17,449 nucleotides of DNA from an uncultured Spirochaetales bacterium (GTDB lineage Bacteria; Spirochaetota; Spirochaetia; Sphaerochaetales; Sphaerochaetaceae): NCBI GenBank assembly GCA_934276485.1, contig CAKQTE010000029.1, positions 1 to 17,449 on the forward strand. Reading direction: 5' to 3'. Positions 7,089 through 15,024 of the stretch are shown here, piece after piece. The position numbers and the translations under genes are program-made. The notes beneath the pieces are model-generated. The model was not told where the DNA came from and did no database searches. It worked only from the letters and a program-made list of their open reading frames with translations. Position 1 is the stretch's first letter, and the number at the start of each line of letters is the position of its first letter.

Positions 7089-8261
7089 TTATTCAACCTT
7101 TTCGTAACCAACGATTACCATGTTCTTGTTTGCATCATAAGTTGCAATGTACATTCCCATGGTATCTGTTCTGTGCTGTTCGTTGATAGTAATCTTTACA
7201 CCACCACTAAGCTCTAGATCTTTTGTCTGTGCGATGATAGAAGCAAGCTCTGCTCCATCTGTAGGATCTTTAGCCTTCTTCATTGCTTCTGTTAGCACGA
7301 GAACTGCATCCCATCCAAATCCAACATTTACCTGAGGGGAAGTTGTTCCAGTAGCCTTCATGTGCTCTGTAACCAACTGATTGATATTTCCTTCGTTTGG
7401 ATTCAACATGTCGTAGTTCTGCAAGAAGTAGCAATCATAAACAGTGTTTTTAACCTGATTTGCAAAAGGAGGAGCCATTGTGTTTGCACCAACGATCTTT
7501 CCATTGTATCCTGCATCTCTAAGAGCATCGTATGCAATTACCAACTGACCAAGATAGTCGCTCAAAAATACAGTGTCTGCACCGGATGCAACAATCTTAA
7601 GAGCCTGAGCGCTATAGTCCTTGTCAGCCCAACCGAAAGTCTCATTTGCAACTACTGAATAACCTTTTGCTGTTACATACTTTACAAAAGGATCTGTCTG
7701 TGCCTTTGCAAATGCGTTACTAGGATTATAAAGAACTGCAAACTTCTTGCTTCCTAGTTCATTGATAGCATATGCAGCAAGATCCTCAGCTTGTTGAGAA
7801 CAAGATGGCTCACATAGGAACATATACTCATATGTCTTTCCATTGTCAGGATTTGTTGTACAGATTTCATCCATAAAATGTCCAACAATTGGAATCTTAT
7901 CTTCTTCTGAAAGCTCAACCCAAGCGGAAGCAGGGTTTGAAAGAGCAGGACCGATAATTGCACACACGCCGATTTCATCTACTAGCTTATGATATGCATT
8001 TAGACCTTCTGTAACATCGTTCTTACAATCCTGAGTATAGATTTCAATCATTCTTCCATTGATTCCACCATTCTCATTGATTATCTTGACTGCATATTCT
8101 GCACCCCAGGCATTTGGCTGTCCAGCATTGGATGCAGAACCACTTAGATCCTGAATACTACCAATCTTGATAGGTCCATCATTCTTTACTTCCTGAGATC
8201 CACCTGCAAATAGAGAGAATGCAACAAGAAGAACCAAAAGACAAGAGATAAGTTTCTTCAT
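7089..8261 (-). CDS. livK: Periplasmic substrate-binding protein of the Liv-type transporter
   Basis: A 390-residue type I periplasmic binding protein (Peripla_BP_6) that captures the transported ligand and delivers it to LivHM. The N-terminus is a signal peptide, MKK then a hydrophobic run (5-18) ending LFAGGSQE. There is no lipobox cysteine at the cleavage zone, so export as a soluble periplasmic protein is likely. IKIGSIQDLSGSASNAGQPNAWGAEYAV (about 31-58) is the usual first strand and helix, and SNPASAWV near 108 and the NVGFGWDAVLVLTEAM stretch near 310 follow the family pattern. A strong site, GAAGGAGGAAAGG, precedes the ATG. Family members bind Leu/Ile/Val but also amides, aromatics and other acids, so the ligand is open; the neighbours point away from plain Leu/Ile/Val. 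Confidence 0.92.
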   Translation of the reverse strand: MKKLISCLLVLLVAFSLFAGGSQEVKNDGPIKIGSIQDLSGSASNAGQPNAWGAEYAVKIINENGGINGRMIEIYTQDCKNDVTEGLNAYHKLVDEIGVCAIIGPALSNPASAWVELSEEDKIPIVGHFMDEICTTNPDNGKTYEYMFLCEPSCSQQAEDLAAYAINELGSKKFAVLYNPSNAFAKAQTDPFVKYVTAKGYSVVANETFGWADKDYSAQALKIVASGADTVFLSDYLGQLVIAYDALRDAGYNGKIVGANTMAPPFANQVKNTVYDCYFLQNYDMLNPNEGNINQLVTEHMKATGTTSPQVNVGFGWDAVLVLTEAMKKAKDPTDGAELASIIAQTKDLELSGGVKITINEQHRTDTMGMYIATYDANKNMVIVGYEKVE

Positions 8262-8283
8262 CCTTTCCTCCTTCAGATCAGGC

Positions 8284-9342
8284 CTAAACCTGTCTTTTCC
8301 AATTGTCTATGTTAGCCGCTATAAAGTCGTCATCAACAAGATGCGGATAACTTGCTATAACACGAGAAATCTCTTCAGATTGTCCACAAGAGAGAACTTC
8401 ATTTTCATCTAGACATAAGATGTTTTTCATCAAGCCTTGACGTCTTAGAATCTCATGGATGCCCGGGATACAACCGGCAAACCCATTCTTTGGATCAAAG
8501 ACTGCCTGGTTCATATCCGTAATCTGGGGGCCTAATGCCAACAACTCTGCATAATCGCCTGTTTTCTTTGCCATCTTTGCTTTTGCAAGCAATTCGACTG
8601 CTTTCTTTGTCCAAATACACCAATGCCCCAAGAGACCACCTACAAAGCTCTTGGAAACAATACCTTCTGGAGTCTTGAATCTAAATTCAGATACTAGATC
8701 GCTTACAATATTGTCATCATTACCTGTGTATAATGAGATTTCATCTCTTCTAGGACTATTGCATACAGCTCTCACGACTTCATTTGTTGTATATCTATTG
8801 AAAGATGCACATTTGATTCCAATAACATTAGGAATATTTGCAACGGAACACCAATAATCATATGAGAAAACTCTTCCACCACATGCAGATTGAAGATAGA
8901 AACCTATGACAGGAAGAACAGATGCAACAGCTCTTGTCCTTTCGATCATATATGATTCATCCATATCATCTAATCCACCTGGACTTAAAAGAATTGCATC
9001 AAAACCATTATCCTTAGCAATCTTGGCTTCCCTTACTGCTTGTTCAATCTTTCCACATGCCCCACATATTTTTATGATTGATTTGCCAGTTCTTTCTTCA
9101 AACCTATCAACTTCATCACTAACGATTGATATAACACGCTCAAAAAGACCACAATCGCGGATAGCAAATTGTGTACTATGAACAGCAGTAGCAATACCAC
9201 CAGATCCAGCATTCAGATAATAGCGCATCAATAGTCGCTGCGCGTCTTCATCAAACTTTCTTTCATTATCCAAACTAAGAGGAGTTGCAGGAATAGCAGT
9301 TCCTATCCTGAAAACCTCTAGTGCCTTTTCATGATCGTGCAT
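8284..9342 (-). CDS. DapA/NanA-family (dihydrodipicolinate synthase-like) aldolase
   Basis: A 352-residue TIM-barrel class I aldolase-like enzyme. The Schiff-base lysine is K177 in GIKCAS and the catalytic tyrosine is Y149 in IGFYLQ. Their 28-residue spacing equals that of E. coli DHDPS (Y133/K161). The N-terminal segment GTAIPATPLSLDNERKFDE is typical of the family. It is longer than DHDPS (about 292 residues) by a C-terminal extension, and its place in a catabolic and import operon argues against lysine synthesis. A retro-aldol or dehydration step on a keto acid is more likely. The ATG overlaps the preceding stop as TGATG, and AAGGAAGGG lies upstream. Substrate unknown. Confidence 0.88.
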   Translation of the reverse strand: MHDHEKALEVFRIGTAIPATPLSLDNERKFDEDAQRLLMRYYLNAGSGGIATAVHSTQFAIRDCGLFERVISIVSDEVDRFEERTGKSIIKICGACGKIEQAVREAKIAKDNGFDAILLSPGGLDDMDESYMIERTRAVASVLPVIGFYLQSACGGRVFSYDYWCSVANIPNVIGIKCASFNRYTTNEVVRAVCNSPRRDEISLYTGNDDNIVSDLVSEFRFKTPEGIVSKSFVGGLLGHWCIWTKKAVELLAKAKMAKKTGDYAELLALGPQITDMNQAVFDPKNGFAGCIPGIHEILRRQGLMKNILCLDENEVLSCGQSEEISRVIASYPHLVDDDFIAANIDNWKRQV

Positions 9343-10358
9343 CAGTAACTACCCTTCCTTTCCTCAAAATGAGTTGGCTTATTTATATATGCGCCCCCAT
9401 CCTTGATCCACTCTGCTTGCCACTCTATCATTGTATCCATGCTTACATTTGGATAACCCATCAAGGACATAGCCTCTGCAGAGTTTTCCAAATAGGAATT
9501 CCTTGCAGGTTCTCCTAGGAATGTAACTTCTTTGTCCAAGAGCTTTGCAAGCTTCAAAGCTGTTGCCTTCACCCCTGAGATTTCAGGGCCTGTGATATTG
9601 AGGATTTTCACTGGATTATCTGCATAGAGTAAACTTCTGAGAGCATATTCATTAGCATCACCTTGCCAAATACAGTTAAAACATGCATTTCCAAGTTCAA
9701 TCGGAGTTTCTTCTACAACCTTCTTGGCTATATCTGAAATAACACCATACTCAAGTGCAATGGCATAGCTAAGACGGAAGATCAGAACCTTTGTTCCGTA
9801 AGTCTTTGCATAATATTCAAACACTCTTTCTCGAGCCAATACAGATTGAGTGTATTCACCAATTGGCTTTACTTTGTCAGACTCAAGAGAACCACCAGAG
9901 CATGGTTCTACAAGATCGTAAACATTACCTGATGAGAAAACAACAAATCGAGAATTCCTATATCGCTCTAAAACCAGCACAGGTACAACTGCATTCATTC
10001 CCCAAGTAAGAGCCTCGGAGCCATCTGTTCCAAACTTTCGTCCTGCCATGAAGATGATATTCTGGCAATTTGGAAGCTTTGCAATATCATCAGTATTCTG
10101 AAGATCTGCGCTGATACAGATAACGCCATTATCTTCCATTACTTTCTTGTTTCTAGCATCTGAGAATCTAGAAACAGCATAAACAGTTTTATCGATACCA
10201 CCTTTTTTAATTGCATTGGCAGCCAACATGCACAAAGTAGGTCCCATCTTGCCACCAGCTCCTAGAATCATGATATCGCCATCAATTTTCCTAAGATCTT
10301 CAACTAGCCTATCAGAAGGCTCACATAGAACTTGTTCTAGTTTTTCTTTTGTCCACAT
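9342..10358 (-). CDS. SDR-like NAD(P)-binding protein (epimerase/dehydratase fold), lacks usual catalytic Lys
   Basis: A 338-residue extended-SDR-like protein. The Rossmann nucleotide site is DIMILGAGGKMGP (28-40). SSGNVYD (142-148) corresponds to the serine-containing active-site strand, and GEYTQSVLARE (167-177) to the Tyr-x-x-x-Lys helix. Y169 is present, but the position of the lysine is V173. The protein may therefore act by a different mechanism, use another base, or only bind its ligand. It is the third gene of the operon, 12 bp after the M20 gene and overlapping the aldolase start by one base. AAGGAG lies upstream of the ATG. It is annotated by fold rather than by reaction. Confidence 0.85.
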   Translation of the reverse strand: MWTKEKLEQVLCEPSDRLVEDLRKIDGDIMILGAGGKMGPTLCMLAANAIKKGGIDKTVYAVSRFSDARNKKVMEDNGVICISADLQNTDDIAKLPNCQNIIFMAGRKFGTDGSEALTWGMNAVVPVLVLERYRNSRFVVFSSGNVYDLVEPCSGGSLESDKVKPIGEYTQSVLARERVFEYYAKTYGTKVLIFRLSYAIALEYGVISDIAKKVVEETPIELGNACFNCIWQGDANEYALRSLLYADNPVKILNITGPEISGVKATALKLAKLLDKEVTFLGEPARNSYLENSAEAMSLMGYPNVSMDTMIEWQAEWIKDGGAYINKPTHFEERKGSY

Positions 10359-10370
10359 ACCATCTGCTCC

Positions 10371-11642
10371 TTAACTGTTCATGTAGGAAAAATACTGTTC
10401 CTTTGTCATTTTCATCTTAAAATGTTCAATTACTTTCTTTGCCTTAGATGCATTATCTGACAGAAGTTGATAGGTCAACTCTGCTAAGAGTTCTCCACCT
10501 TTCAACGCCGATTGCCATTCATCCAATACCTTGAATTCTGCACTGTGCAATCCTCCAATAAAGCCACCCATCGTAGGCTGGATTACAGGCATTAATTGGC
10601 TCATGTCTCCCATATCTGTGGAGCCTACACTATCAACTCCATAACCAACAGAATCTTGGCCAAGGACAGATAATGCAACATCTTTCATGTAAGCGCTCAT
10701 GGTTTTATCTTGCTCAAGTGGAAGATATCCGGGGATTGTCACAACTTCAACACCACAATCCATCATCATCGCAGAAGCCTTTGCGCATCGGTCTACAATT
10801 CTGCATCCTTTTTCGATTGCTTCTCGTGTGGCTCCTCTTATATAGGTTTCAACTCTAACATCATCAGGGATGCTATTTACAACAGAGCCACCTTTAGTGA
10901 TTATAGGATGGATGCGAATACTTTCTTCATCACGAAAAGTCTCTCTATTAGCATTGATACCGTTTAAAAACAATGTTGCAGCCTGAAGGGCATTTCTTCC
11001 CTCAAATGGAGTAGAACCATGTGCAGCTACTCCCTTGAAGTATATATTCTTTGCAGTAAAGCCAAGGTTTCCACCTTCAAGGAACAGTTTATATTCAGGA
11101 GTATCTGGATGAGCATGAATCATCATTGCCATATCCACATCGTCAAAAACTCCTAATGATAACAGTTCTGGCTTTCCCGATAGATAATGAATCTCACCTT
11201 TCTTTCTCAGATCAAGTCTCTTTTCAATCTCTAGGAATTCTTCCGCAGGAACTGCAAGTAAAATAACCTTTCCACATAGCATGTCCTTAACTTTCATCAG
11301 TGCTACTGCAGATGCAAAAACCTGCGCACATTGAATATAGTGGCCACAAGCATGAGCAACCCCTTCTTTGTTTGCCATAGGATTTAAAGGACTCATTACA
11401 GCATCCAATTCACAAACAAGAGCAACAACAGGACCTGGTTTTGATGTGTTAATAACAGCCCTTAGGCCTGTTCTTGCAAAAGGTCCTTCAACTTCCAGCC
11501 CTAGTAAGGACCAGGCATCTTTGACAAACGAAGAGCTTTCAAACTCAAAAAATCCAAGCTCAGGATGCTCTCTGAGATTATCGATCAAAGAAAGAATATC
11601 GGCTTTGTGTTCTATGATAGCTTCTTGAATTCTGTTACTCAT
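10371..11642 (-). CDS. M20-family metallo-amidohydrolase (AbgB/M20D-like)
   Basis: A 423-residue zinc or manganese hydrolase of peptidase family M20, which cleaves amide bonds of N-acyl amino acids, aminobenzoyl-glutamate or small peptides. The metal and catalytic residues appear in order: D80 in ELDAV, HACGH with H97, C99 and H101, the glutamate pair E134/E135 in VPAEE, H176/H178 in IHAHPD, and a late histidine in GGLHSAEF. The insert from about 190 to 305 (starting GFTAKNIYFKGVAAHGSTP) is the usual dimerisation domain. No signal peptide is seen, so it acts in the cytoplasm. ATG at 11640-11642 is favoured because GGAGG lies 6 bases before it. It overlaps the tetR end by 8 bp, which suggests coupled translation. 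Its place next to an importer suggests it opens an imported N-acyl substrate. Confidence 0.9.
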   Translation of the reverse strand: MSNRIQEAIIEHKADILSLIDNLREHPELGFFEFESSSFVKDAWSLLGLEVEGPFARTGLRAVINTSKPGPVVALVCELDAVMSPLNPMANKEGVAHACGHYIQCAQVFASAVALMKVKDMLCGKVILLAVPAEEFLEIEKRLDLRKKGEIHYLSGKPELLSLGVFDDVDMAMMIHAHPDTPEYKLFLEGGNLGFTAKNIYFKGVAAHGSTPFEGRNALQAATLFLNGINANRETFRDEESIRIHPIITKGGSVVNSIPDDVRVETYIRGATREAIEKGCRIVDRCAKASAMMMDCGVEVVTIPGYLPLEQDKTMSAYMKDVALSVLGQDSVGYGVDSVGSTDMGDMSQLMPVIQPTMGGFIGGLHSAEFKVLDEWQSALKGGELLAELTYQLLSDNASKAKKVIEHFKMKMTKEQYFSYMNS

Positions 11643-12261
11643 TCTTGCCTCCATCAACATAGGTAATCAGCATATCTGAAACAATCTCGATTCTCTTTTC
11701 CATCTCTTCTCTAGAATGCATGTCATAGCCAAGCATCAAGGAAAGAGTATTGATATTAGTGAAATAACTGAAACAACAACTATAGAGAGTCAGAAGGAGT
11801 TGTTTTGCATCAACATTCTCATTTATTGTTCCTTTTTCATGAGCAATGGCTGCGATCTCTTCCATTCCCTTGATAATTGGATCCTTGGAATTATGAAATG
11901 CCCTTTCCTTGAAATGCTTTGCATAATCAAGGTTTTCCCACATGATCATACGAACGTAATTAGGATTGCTGTAGCAATAATCGAACTCCATCTTCACATA
12001 TCGCCTGATCTTTTCACGATAGTCCAAGTCTTGTAATGCCAAAAGTTCGTTTTCCTCTACTGAGAACCTATCATAGACACTGAACAAAACTGTTTTATAA
12101 AGTTCTTCTTTGCTTCCGAAATATTTATAGATTAGGGCTTTATTCACATCAGCTTTCTCACTGATTGTATCCATTCGAGCGCCGTAGAATCCCACTGCAG
12201 AAAATTCATCTTCTGCAACAGAAAGGATTCTTCTTTTTGTCTTCTCTGCTCTTACTTGCAT
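11635..12261 (-). CDS. TetR-family transcriptional regulator, first gene of the catabolic operon
   Basis: A 208-residue TetR/AcrR-type repressor. The N-terminal DNA-binding domain (about 7-55) has RRILSVAEDEFSAVGFYGAR, then the helix-turn-helix DTISEKADVNKALIYKYFGSKEELY, a strong family match. The C-terminal 150 residues are the ligand-binding and dimer domain, with no assignable ligand. The chosen start is ATG at 12259-12261 with GGAG six bases upstream; an upstream GTG at 12271-12273 has no ribosome site. It lies directly downstream of a perfect palindrome at the promoter and upstream of the M20 gene with overlap. It therefore most likely represses itself and the eight genes behind it until an inducer, perhaps the imported substrate, binds. 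Confidence 0.9.
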   Translation of the reverse strand: MQVRAEKTKRRILSVAEDEFSAVGFYGARMDTISEKADVNKALIYKYFGSKEELYKTVLFSVYDRFSVEENELLALQDLDYREKIRRYVKMEFDYCYSNPNYVRMIMWENLDYAKHFKERAFHNSKDPIIKGMEEIAAIAHEKGTINENVDAKQLLLTLYSCCFSYFTNINTLSLMLGYDMHSREEMEKRIEIVSDMLITYVDGGKNE

Positions 12262-12278
12262 AAAGCGCTCCACGAAAT

Positions 12279-12296
12279 AGTAACTAATTAGTTACT
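12279..12296. promoter_or_regulatory. TetR-type operator, perfect 18-bp palindrome
   Basis: AGTAACTAATTAGTTACT is a perfect palindrome. It sits 18 bp before the tetR ATG and just downstream of the predicted -10 box, where a bound dimer would block transcription. Length and symmetry fit TetR-family operators. Binding by the neighbouring TetR is inferred. Confidence 0.7.
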
Positions 12297-12308
12297 TTTT
12301 CTATAATA

Positions 12309-12338
12309 ATTTTACGCCTCACTAAAAACAGTTGTCAA
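12309..12338 (-). promoter_or_regulatory. Promoter of the tetR-M20-SDR-dapA-liv operon
   Basis: On the minus strand a perfect -35 box TTGACA (12338-12333) is followed after 18 bp by TAAAAT (12314-12309), one base from the -10 consensus. The start of transcription would be near 12302, just before the palindrome. No other clear promoter is seen within the nine-gene block. Confidence 0.6.
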
Positions 12339-12465
12339 TAAAAAATTTAATCTGCTGAATTATTTGTGCATAAACAAATTAACTCTCACAAGCTAATTGC
12401 GTTTTAAATCATTAGCCATTCACTCTTTTCGCATATAATTCTTTTATAATCAGCTTTGTCTATAA

Positions 12466-13227
12466 CTATATTGAAAATGAATCCAGGAATTTTCGCGTTC
12501 TTTCGATCTTTGGAGCATCAAATAGTTTATCAGGAGTACCCTCTTCAACGATCACTCCCTTGTCCATGAATATTGCATAGTCAGATATACCCTTGGCAAA
12601 GTTCATTTCATGAGTAACTACAACCATAGTCATATCCTCTTCTGCCAAGTCCCTGATTACTCTCAAGATCTCGCGAGTGAGCTCAGGGTCGAGTGCACTT
12701 GTAGGCTCATCGAAGAACAACACTTCCGGGTCCAAGGCAAGAGCTCGTGCTATCGAGACTCTCTGCTTCTGTCCGCCAGATAGCTCAGATGGATATGATT
12801 TTGCCTTATCCTCAAGCCCCATACGTCTAAGAAGGCCCATGGCTTTTTCTTCGGCACTTTTTCTATTCATCTTCAAAACCGCAATCTCAGCTTCTGTAAC
12901 ATTTCTCAAAACTGAAAAGTGAGGAAAGAGATTGAAGTTCTGAAATACAAGTCCAGTCCTAAGACCAATTCGACGTCTATCTTTTTCCTTTTTATATACA
13001 GCAACTCCATTTTTTTCTTCAAAGAGAGTCTCTCCTCCGATTTCAAGAGTACCACCATCAGCATTCTCAAGCTGTGTGATAATCCTCAAGAGAGTACTCT
13101 TTCCAGATCCTGATGGGCCTATTACAGATAGTACATCTCCCTTATTGAGCGTGAATGAAATATCCTTCAATATTTCATTTTCACCAAAGCTTTTTCTGAT
13201 GCCTGTGGCTTTGATCATATTTTCCAT
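12466..13227 (-). CDS. Polar amino-acid ABC transporter ATPase (GlnQ/HisP type)
   Basis: A 253-residue ATPase that powers uptake by the adjoining permease. Walker A is GPSGSGKST (37-45), GLVFQNFNLFPHFSVLRNV (92-110) is the hallmark Q-loop stretch of the polar amino-acid (PAAT) subfamily, the signature is LSGGQKQR (149-156), and Walker B is VLFFDEP (169-175). VVVTHEMNFAK completes the H-loop. Start ATG at 13225-13227 has AGGAG seven bases before it and is 10 bp past the permease stop; the longer open frame would overlap the permease. No clear terminator follows the stop. Confidence 0.93.
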   Translation of the reverse strand: MENMIKATGIRKSFGENEILKDISFTLNKGDVLSVIGPSGSGKSTLLRIITQLENADGGTLEIGGETLFEEKNGVAVYKKEKDRRRIGLRTGLVFQNFNLFPHFSVLRNVTEAEIAVLKMNRKSAEEKAMGLLRRMGLEDKAKSYPSELSGGQKQRVSIARALALDPEVLFFDEPTSALDPELTREILRVIRDLAEEDMTMVVVTHEMNFAKGISDYAIFMDKGVIVEEGTPDKLFDAPKIERTRKFLDSFSI

Positions 13228-13237
13228 CACATCTCTC

Positions 13238-13873
13238 CTAGTTATAGTAGCTAAGCTTCTTCTCAATAAGAGCAAAGATCTTTGAAACAATGTAGTTCAT
13301 GATGAAATAGAATGCTCCTGCCAAGAAGATAGGCATTGTCGAGAAGATTCTCGAAGAGGATGTCTGTGCAACCCTAAAGAGTTCTATTACACCGATAGTG
13401 GAAGCAAGGGCTGTATCTTTGACAAGAGTGATTACCTCATTGCCAAGAGATGGCATTACAGTCTTCATGACTTGAGGCAGTATTATGTGAAAGAAGGTGT
13501 ATGGCTTGGAAAAGCCTAACACCTTGCTTGCTTCATATTGTCCTTTATCTATGGACTGGATTCCCGAGCGATATATCTCGGCAAAATATGCACTGTAGTT
13601 TATTGCAAATGCAATTATTGCAGCAGTGAAACGCTGGAATGAGAATCCAAAGATATAGTAAGGCGCAAAATAAAAGAATATCAGCTGCAGAATAAGAGGA
13701 GTTCCTCTCATAATCTGGATATACAAGTCCACAATAAACGATAGTGGCTTGAACTTACTCATCTTTCCTTTGCAGACGACAAAGCCAAATGGAAGAGAGA
13801 ATACAAGAGTCAGCACAAATATCCTAAGAGAGACAAATGTGCCATCCAATAACTGCAGCAGAAGTTTTCCCAT
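13238..13873 (-). CDS. Polar amino-acid ABC transporter permease (HisM/GlnP type)
   Basis: A 211-residue inner-membrane protein with about five hydrophobic segments. The family's signature regions are RGTPLILQLIFFYF (about 56-69) and the EAA loop YEASKVLGFSKPYTFFHIILPQV (113-135), which docks on the ATPase. Length is typical for the family. Only one permease gene is present, so the channel is probably a homodimer. It starts 1 bp after the stop codon of the binding-protein gene. Confidence 0.93.
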   Translation of the reverse strand: MGKLLLQLLDGTFVSLRIFVLTLVFSLPFGFVVCKGKMSKFKPLSFIVDLYIQIMRGTPLILQLIFFYFAPYYIFGFSFQRFTAAIIAFAINYSAYFAEIYRSGIQSIDKGQYEASKVLGFSKPYTFFHIILPQVMKTVMPSLGNEVITLVKDTALASTIGVIELFRVAQTSSSRIFSTMPIFLAGAFYFIMNYIVSKIFALIEKKLSYYN

Positions 13874-13874
13874 A

Positions 13875-14687
13875 TTATTTTCCTACAACTGTGATATCAG
13901 CACCGAACCACTTTGTAGCAATAGTTGCTAGTGTTCCGTCCTTAGCCATATCCTCTAGTGCACTCTGGACAGCATCCCTTAGTGCAATATCGCCTTTTCT
14001 GAATCCAATACCATATTCTTCGTTTGACAGTCCTTCGTCCAGAACCTTGAATATACCCTTTCCGGATCTTGCGATATTATCATTTGCAACCAATAAGTCC
14101 ATGATCACGGCATCTACTCCACCGATCTCCAGATCCATCAATGCTGTAAGATTATCCTTGAATTCAACAATCTCCTTGATACTATCCTTAAAGCCTTCAG
14201 TATCCTCTATTGCATCTTCAGCAGAAGAGCCTGCCTGAACGCCAATTACCTTACCTTTGAGGTCAGCAAGTGTTGAATATCCAGAAGAGATTTTTACAAC
14301 AGCGACTTGAGCATTATCAACATAGGGCTCGGAGAAAGTCATTGCTTCCAAGCGCTCTGGGGTAATCGTAAAGCCATTCCAAATACAATCGATATTGCCT
14401 GTAGCAAGCTCTTGCTCTTTCGCACTCCAATCAATTGGCTGTGCAACAAGCTTCACCCCTAGGCGCTTTGCAACCTCTGTTGCAGTATCTATATCGAAAC
14501 CGACAATCTCCCCATTTTCATCCCTGTAGCCCATAGGAGGAAATGAGTCATCAAGACCTAGAACAAACACACCTTTGTCCAGAACCTTCTGTAGTGAATT
14601 ATCTACACCGGAGTTTTCCTTTGAACCATTTGCAAATAGAGCGACAGATGCTAAAACAACGAGCATAATTGTAATGATTTTCTTCAT
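13875..14687 (-). CDS. Periplasmic polar amino-acid binding protein (SBP_bac_3)
   Basis: A 270-residue type II binding protein that delivers an amino acid to the permease. The signal peptide has MKK, a hydrophobic run and LFANGSKE with no lipobox cysteine. Family marks are FPPMGYRDENGEIVGFDIDTATEVAKRLG (about 49-77), WNGFTITPERLEAMTFSEPY (about 97-117), and GKVIGVQAGSSAEDAI near 143. Start ATG at 14685-14687 has AGGAGA upstream; an in-frame ATG 19 codons earlier adds a stretch unlike a signal peptide. It is the first gene of the three-gene transporter operon. The ligand is a polar or sulphur amino acid, not resolvable by eye. Confidence 0.93.
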   Translation of the reverse strand: MKKIITIMLVVLASVALFANGSKENSGVDNSLQKVLDKGVFVLGLDDSFPPMGYRDENGEIVGFDIDTATEVAKRLGVKLVAQPIDWSAKEQELATGNIDCIWNGFTITPERLEAMTFSEPYVDNAQVAVVKISSGYSTLADLKGKVIGVQAGSSAEDAIEDTEGFKDSIKEIVEFKDNLTALMDLEIGGVDAVIMDLLVANDNIARSGKGIFKVLDEGLSNEEYGIGFRKGDIALRDAVQSALEDMAKDGTLATIATKWFGADITVVGK

Positions 14688-14709
14688 AGCGCTTTCTCCT
14701 ATTGCGCAG

Positions 14710-14754
14710 AGTATAGAACTTTTGTCTATGCATGAAAAGCGCATATCTATGCAT
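14710..14754 (-). promoter_or_regulatory. Promoter region of the amino-acid transporter with paired 9-bp direct repeats
   Basis: On the minus strand TATACT (14715-14710) is a good -10 box, with only a weak -35 about 17 bp upstream (TTTTCA, 14738-14733). Two identical 9-bp sites (ATGCATAGA on the minus strand) lie at 14725-14733 and 14746-14754, exactly 21 bp apart, about two helix turns. Each has a palindromic ATGCAT core. A weak -35 with paired upstream sites suggests a DNA-binding regulator acts here. Confidence 0.5.
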
Positions 14755-14876
14755 TTTTCTGTATATTTTCAATAATAGTTTTAAATTAACAAAAGAAATC
14801 AATAAAACAGAATCAATCAAGGGAAAATGAGGAATCTAGAAAAGAATAGCTATCTATAACAAACCATCTGTTTATC

Positions 14877-14903
14877 TCAAAATCATTTCGTCCATGATTT
14901 TGA
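14877..14903. promoter_or_regulatory. Perfect 10-bp inverted repeat in the divergent control region
   Basis: TCAAAATCAT (14877-14886) and ATGATTTTGA (14894-14903) are perfect inverted copies around 7 nt (TTCGTCC). The right arm overlaps the -35 box of the XRE gene promoter, which suits a regulator site better than a terminator, since no gene ends nearby. Confidence 0.55.
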
Positions 14904-14943
14904 TTATTTTCTTCAATTGTAATAAAATGCAACTGCTGGTTGC
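14900..14943 (+). promoter_or_regulatory. Promoter and possible operator of the XRE regulator gene
   Basis: TTGATT (14900-14905), 17 bp, then TAAAAT (14923-14928) form a plausible promoter. GCAAC-TGCTG-GTTGC (14929-14943) is a perfect 5-bp-arm palindrome immediately after the -10, at the expected transcription start. GTGCAA repeats once more at 14949 and again at 14970. Autoregulation by the XRE protein is the simplest reading. The rest of 14688-15024 holds no gene that I can support. Confidence 0.5.
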
Positions 14944-15024
14944 TAAAGTGCAAAGTATGTTTGGTAGTGTGCAACTATCAAGAATAGTATGATTTATCTA
15001 TCTTCAATTAAAGGAAGTTTGAAA

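Noticed and set aside
8284..9342. Calling the aldolase dapA (lysine biosynthesis)
   Set aside because: The protein is about 60 residues longer than DHDPS, and its operon partners are import and hydrolysis genes. Only the family-level call is supported.
12392..12416. GCTAAT / ATTAGC inverted repeat as terminator of the amino-acid transporter operon
   Set aside because: Only a 6-bp AT-rich stem with a 13-nt loop and no T-run. It could arise by chance in this AT-rich gap.
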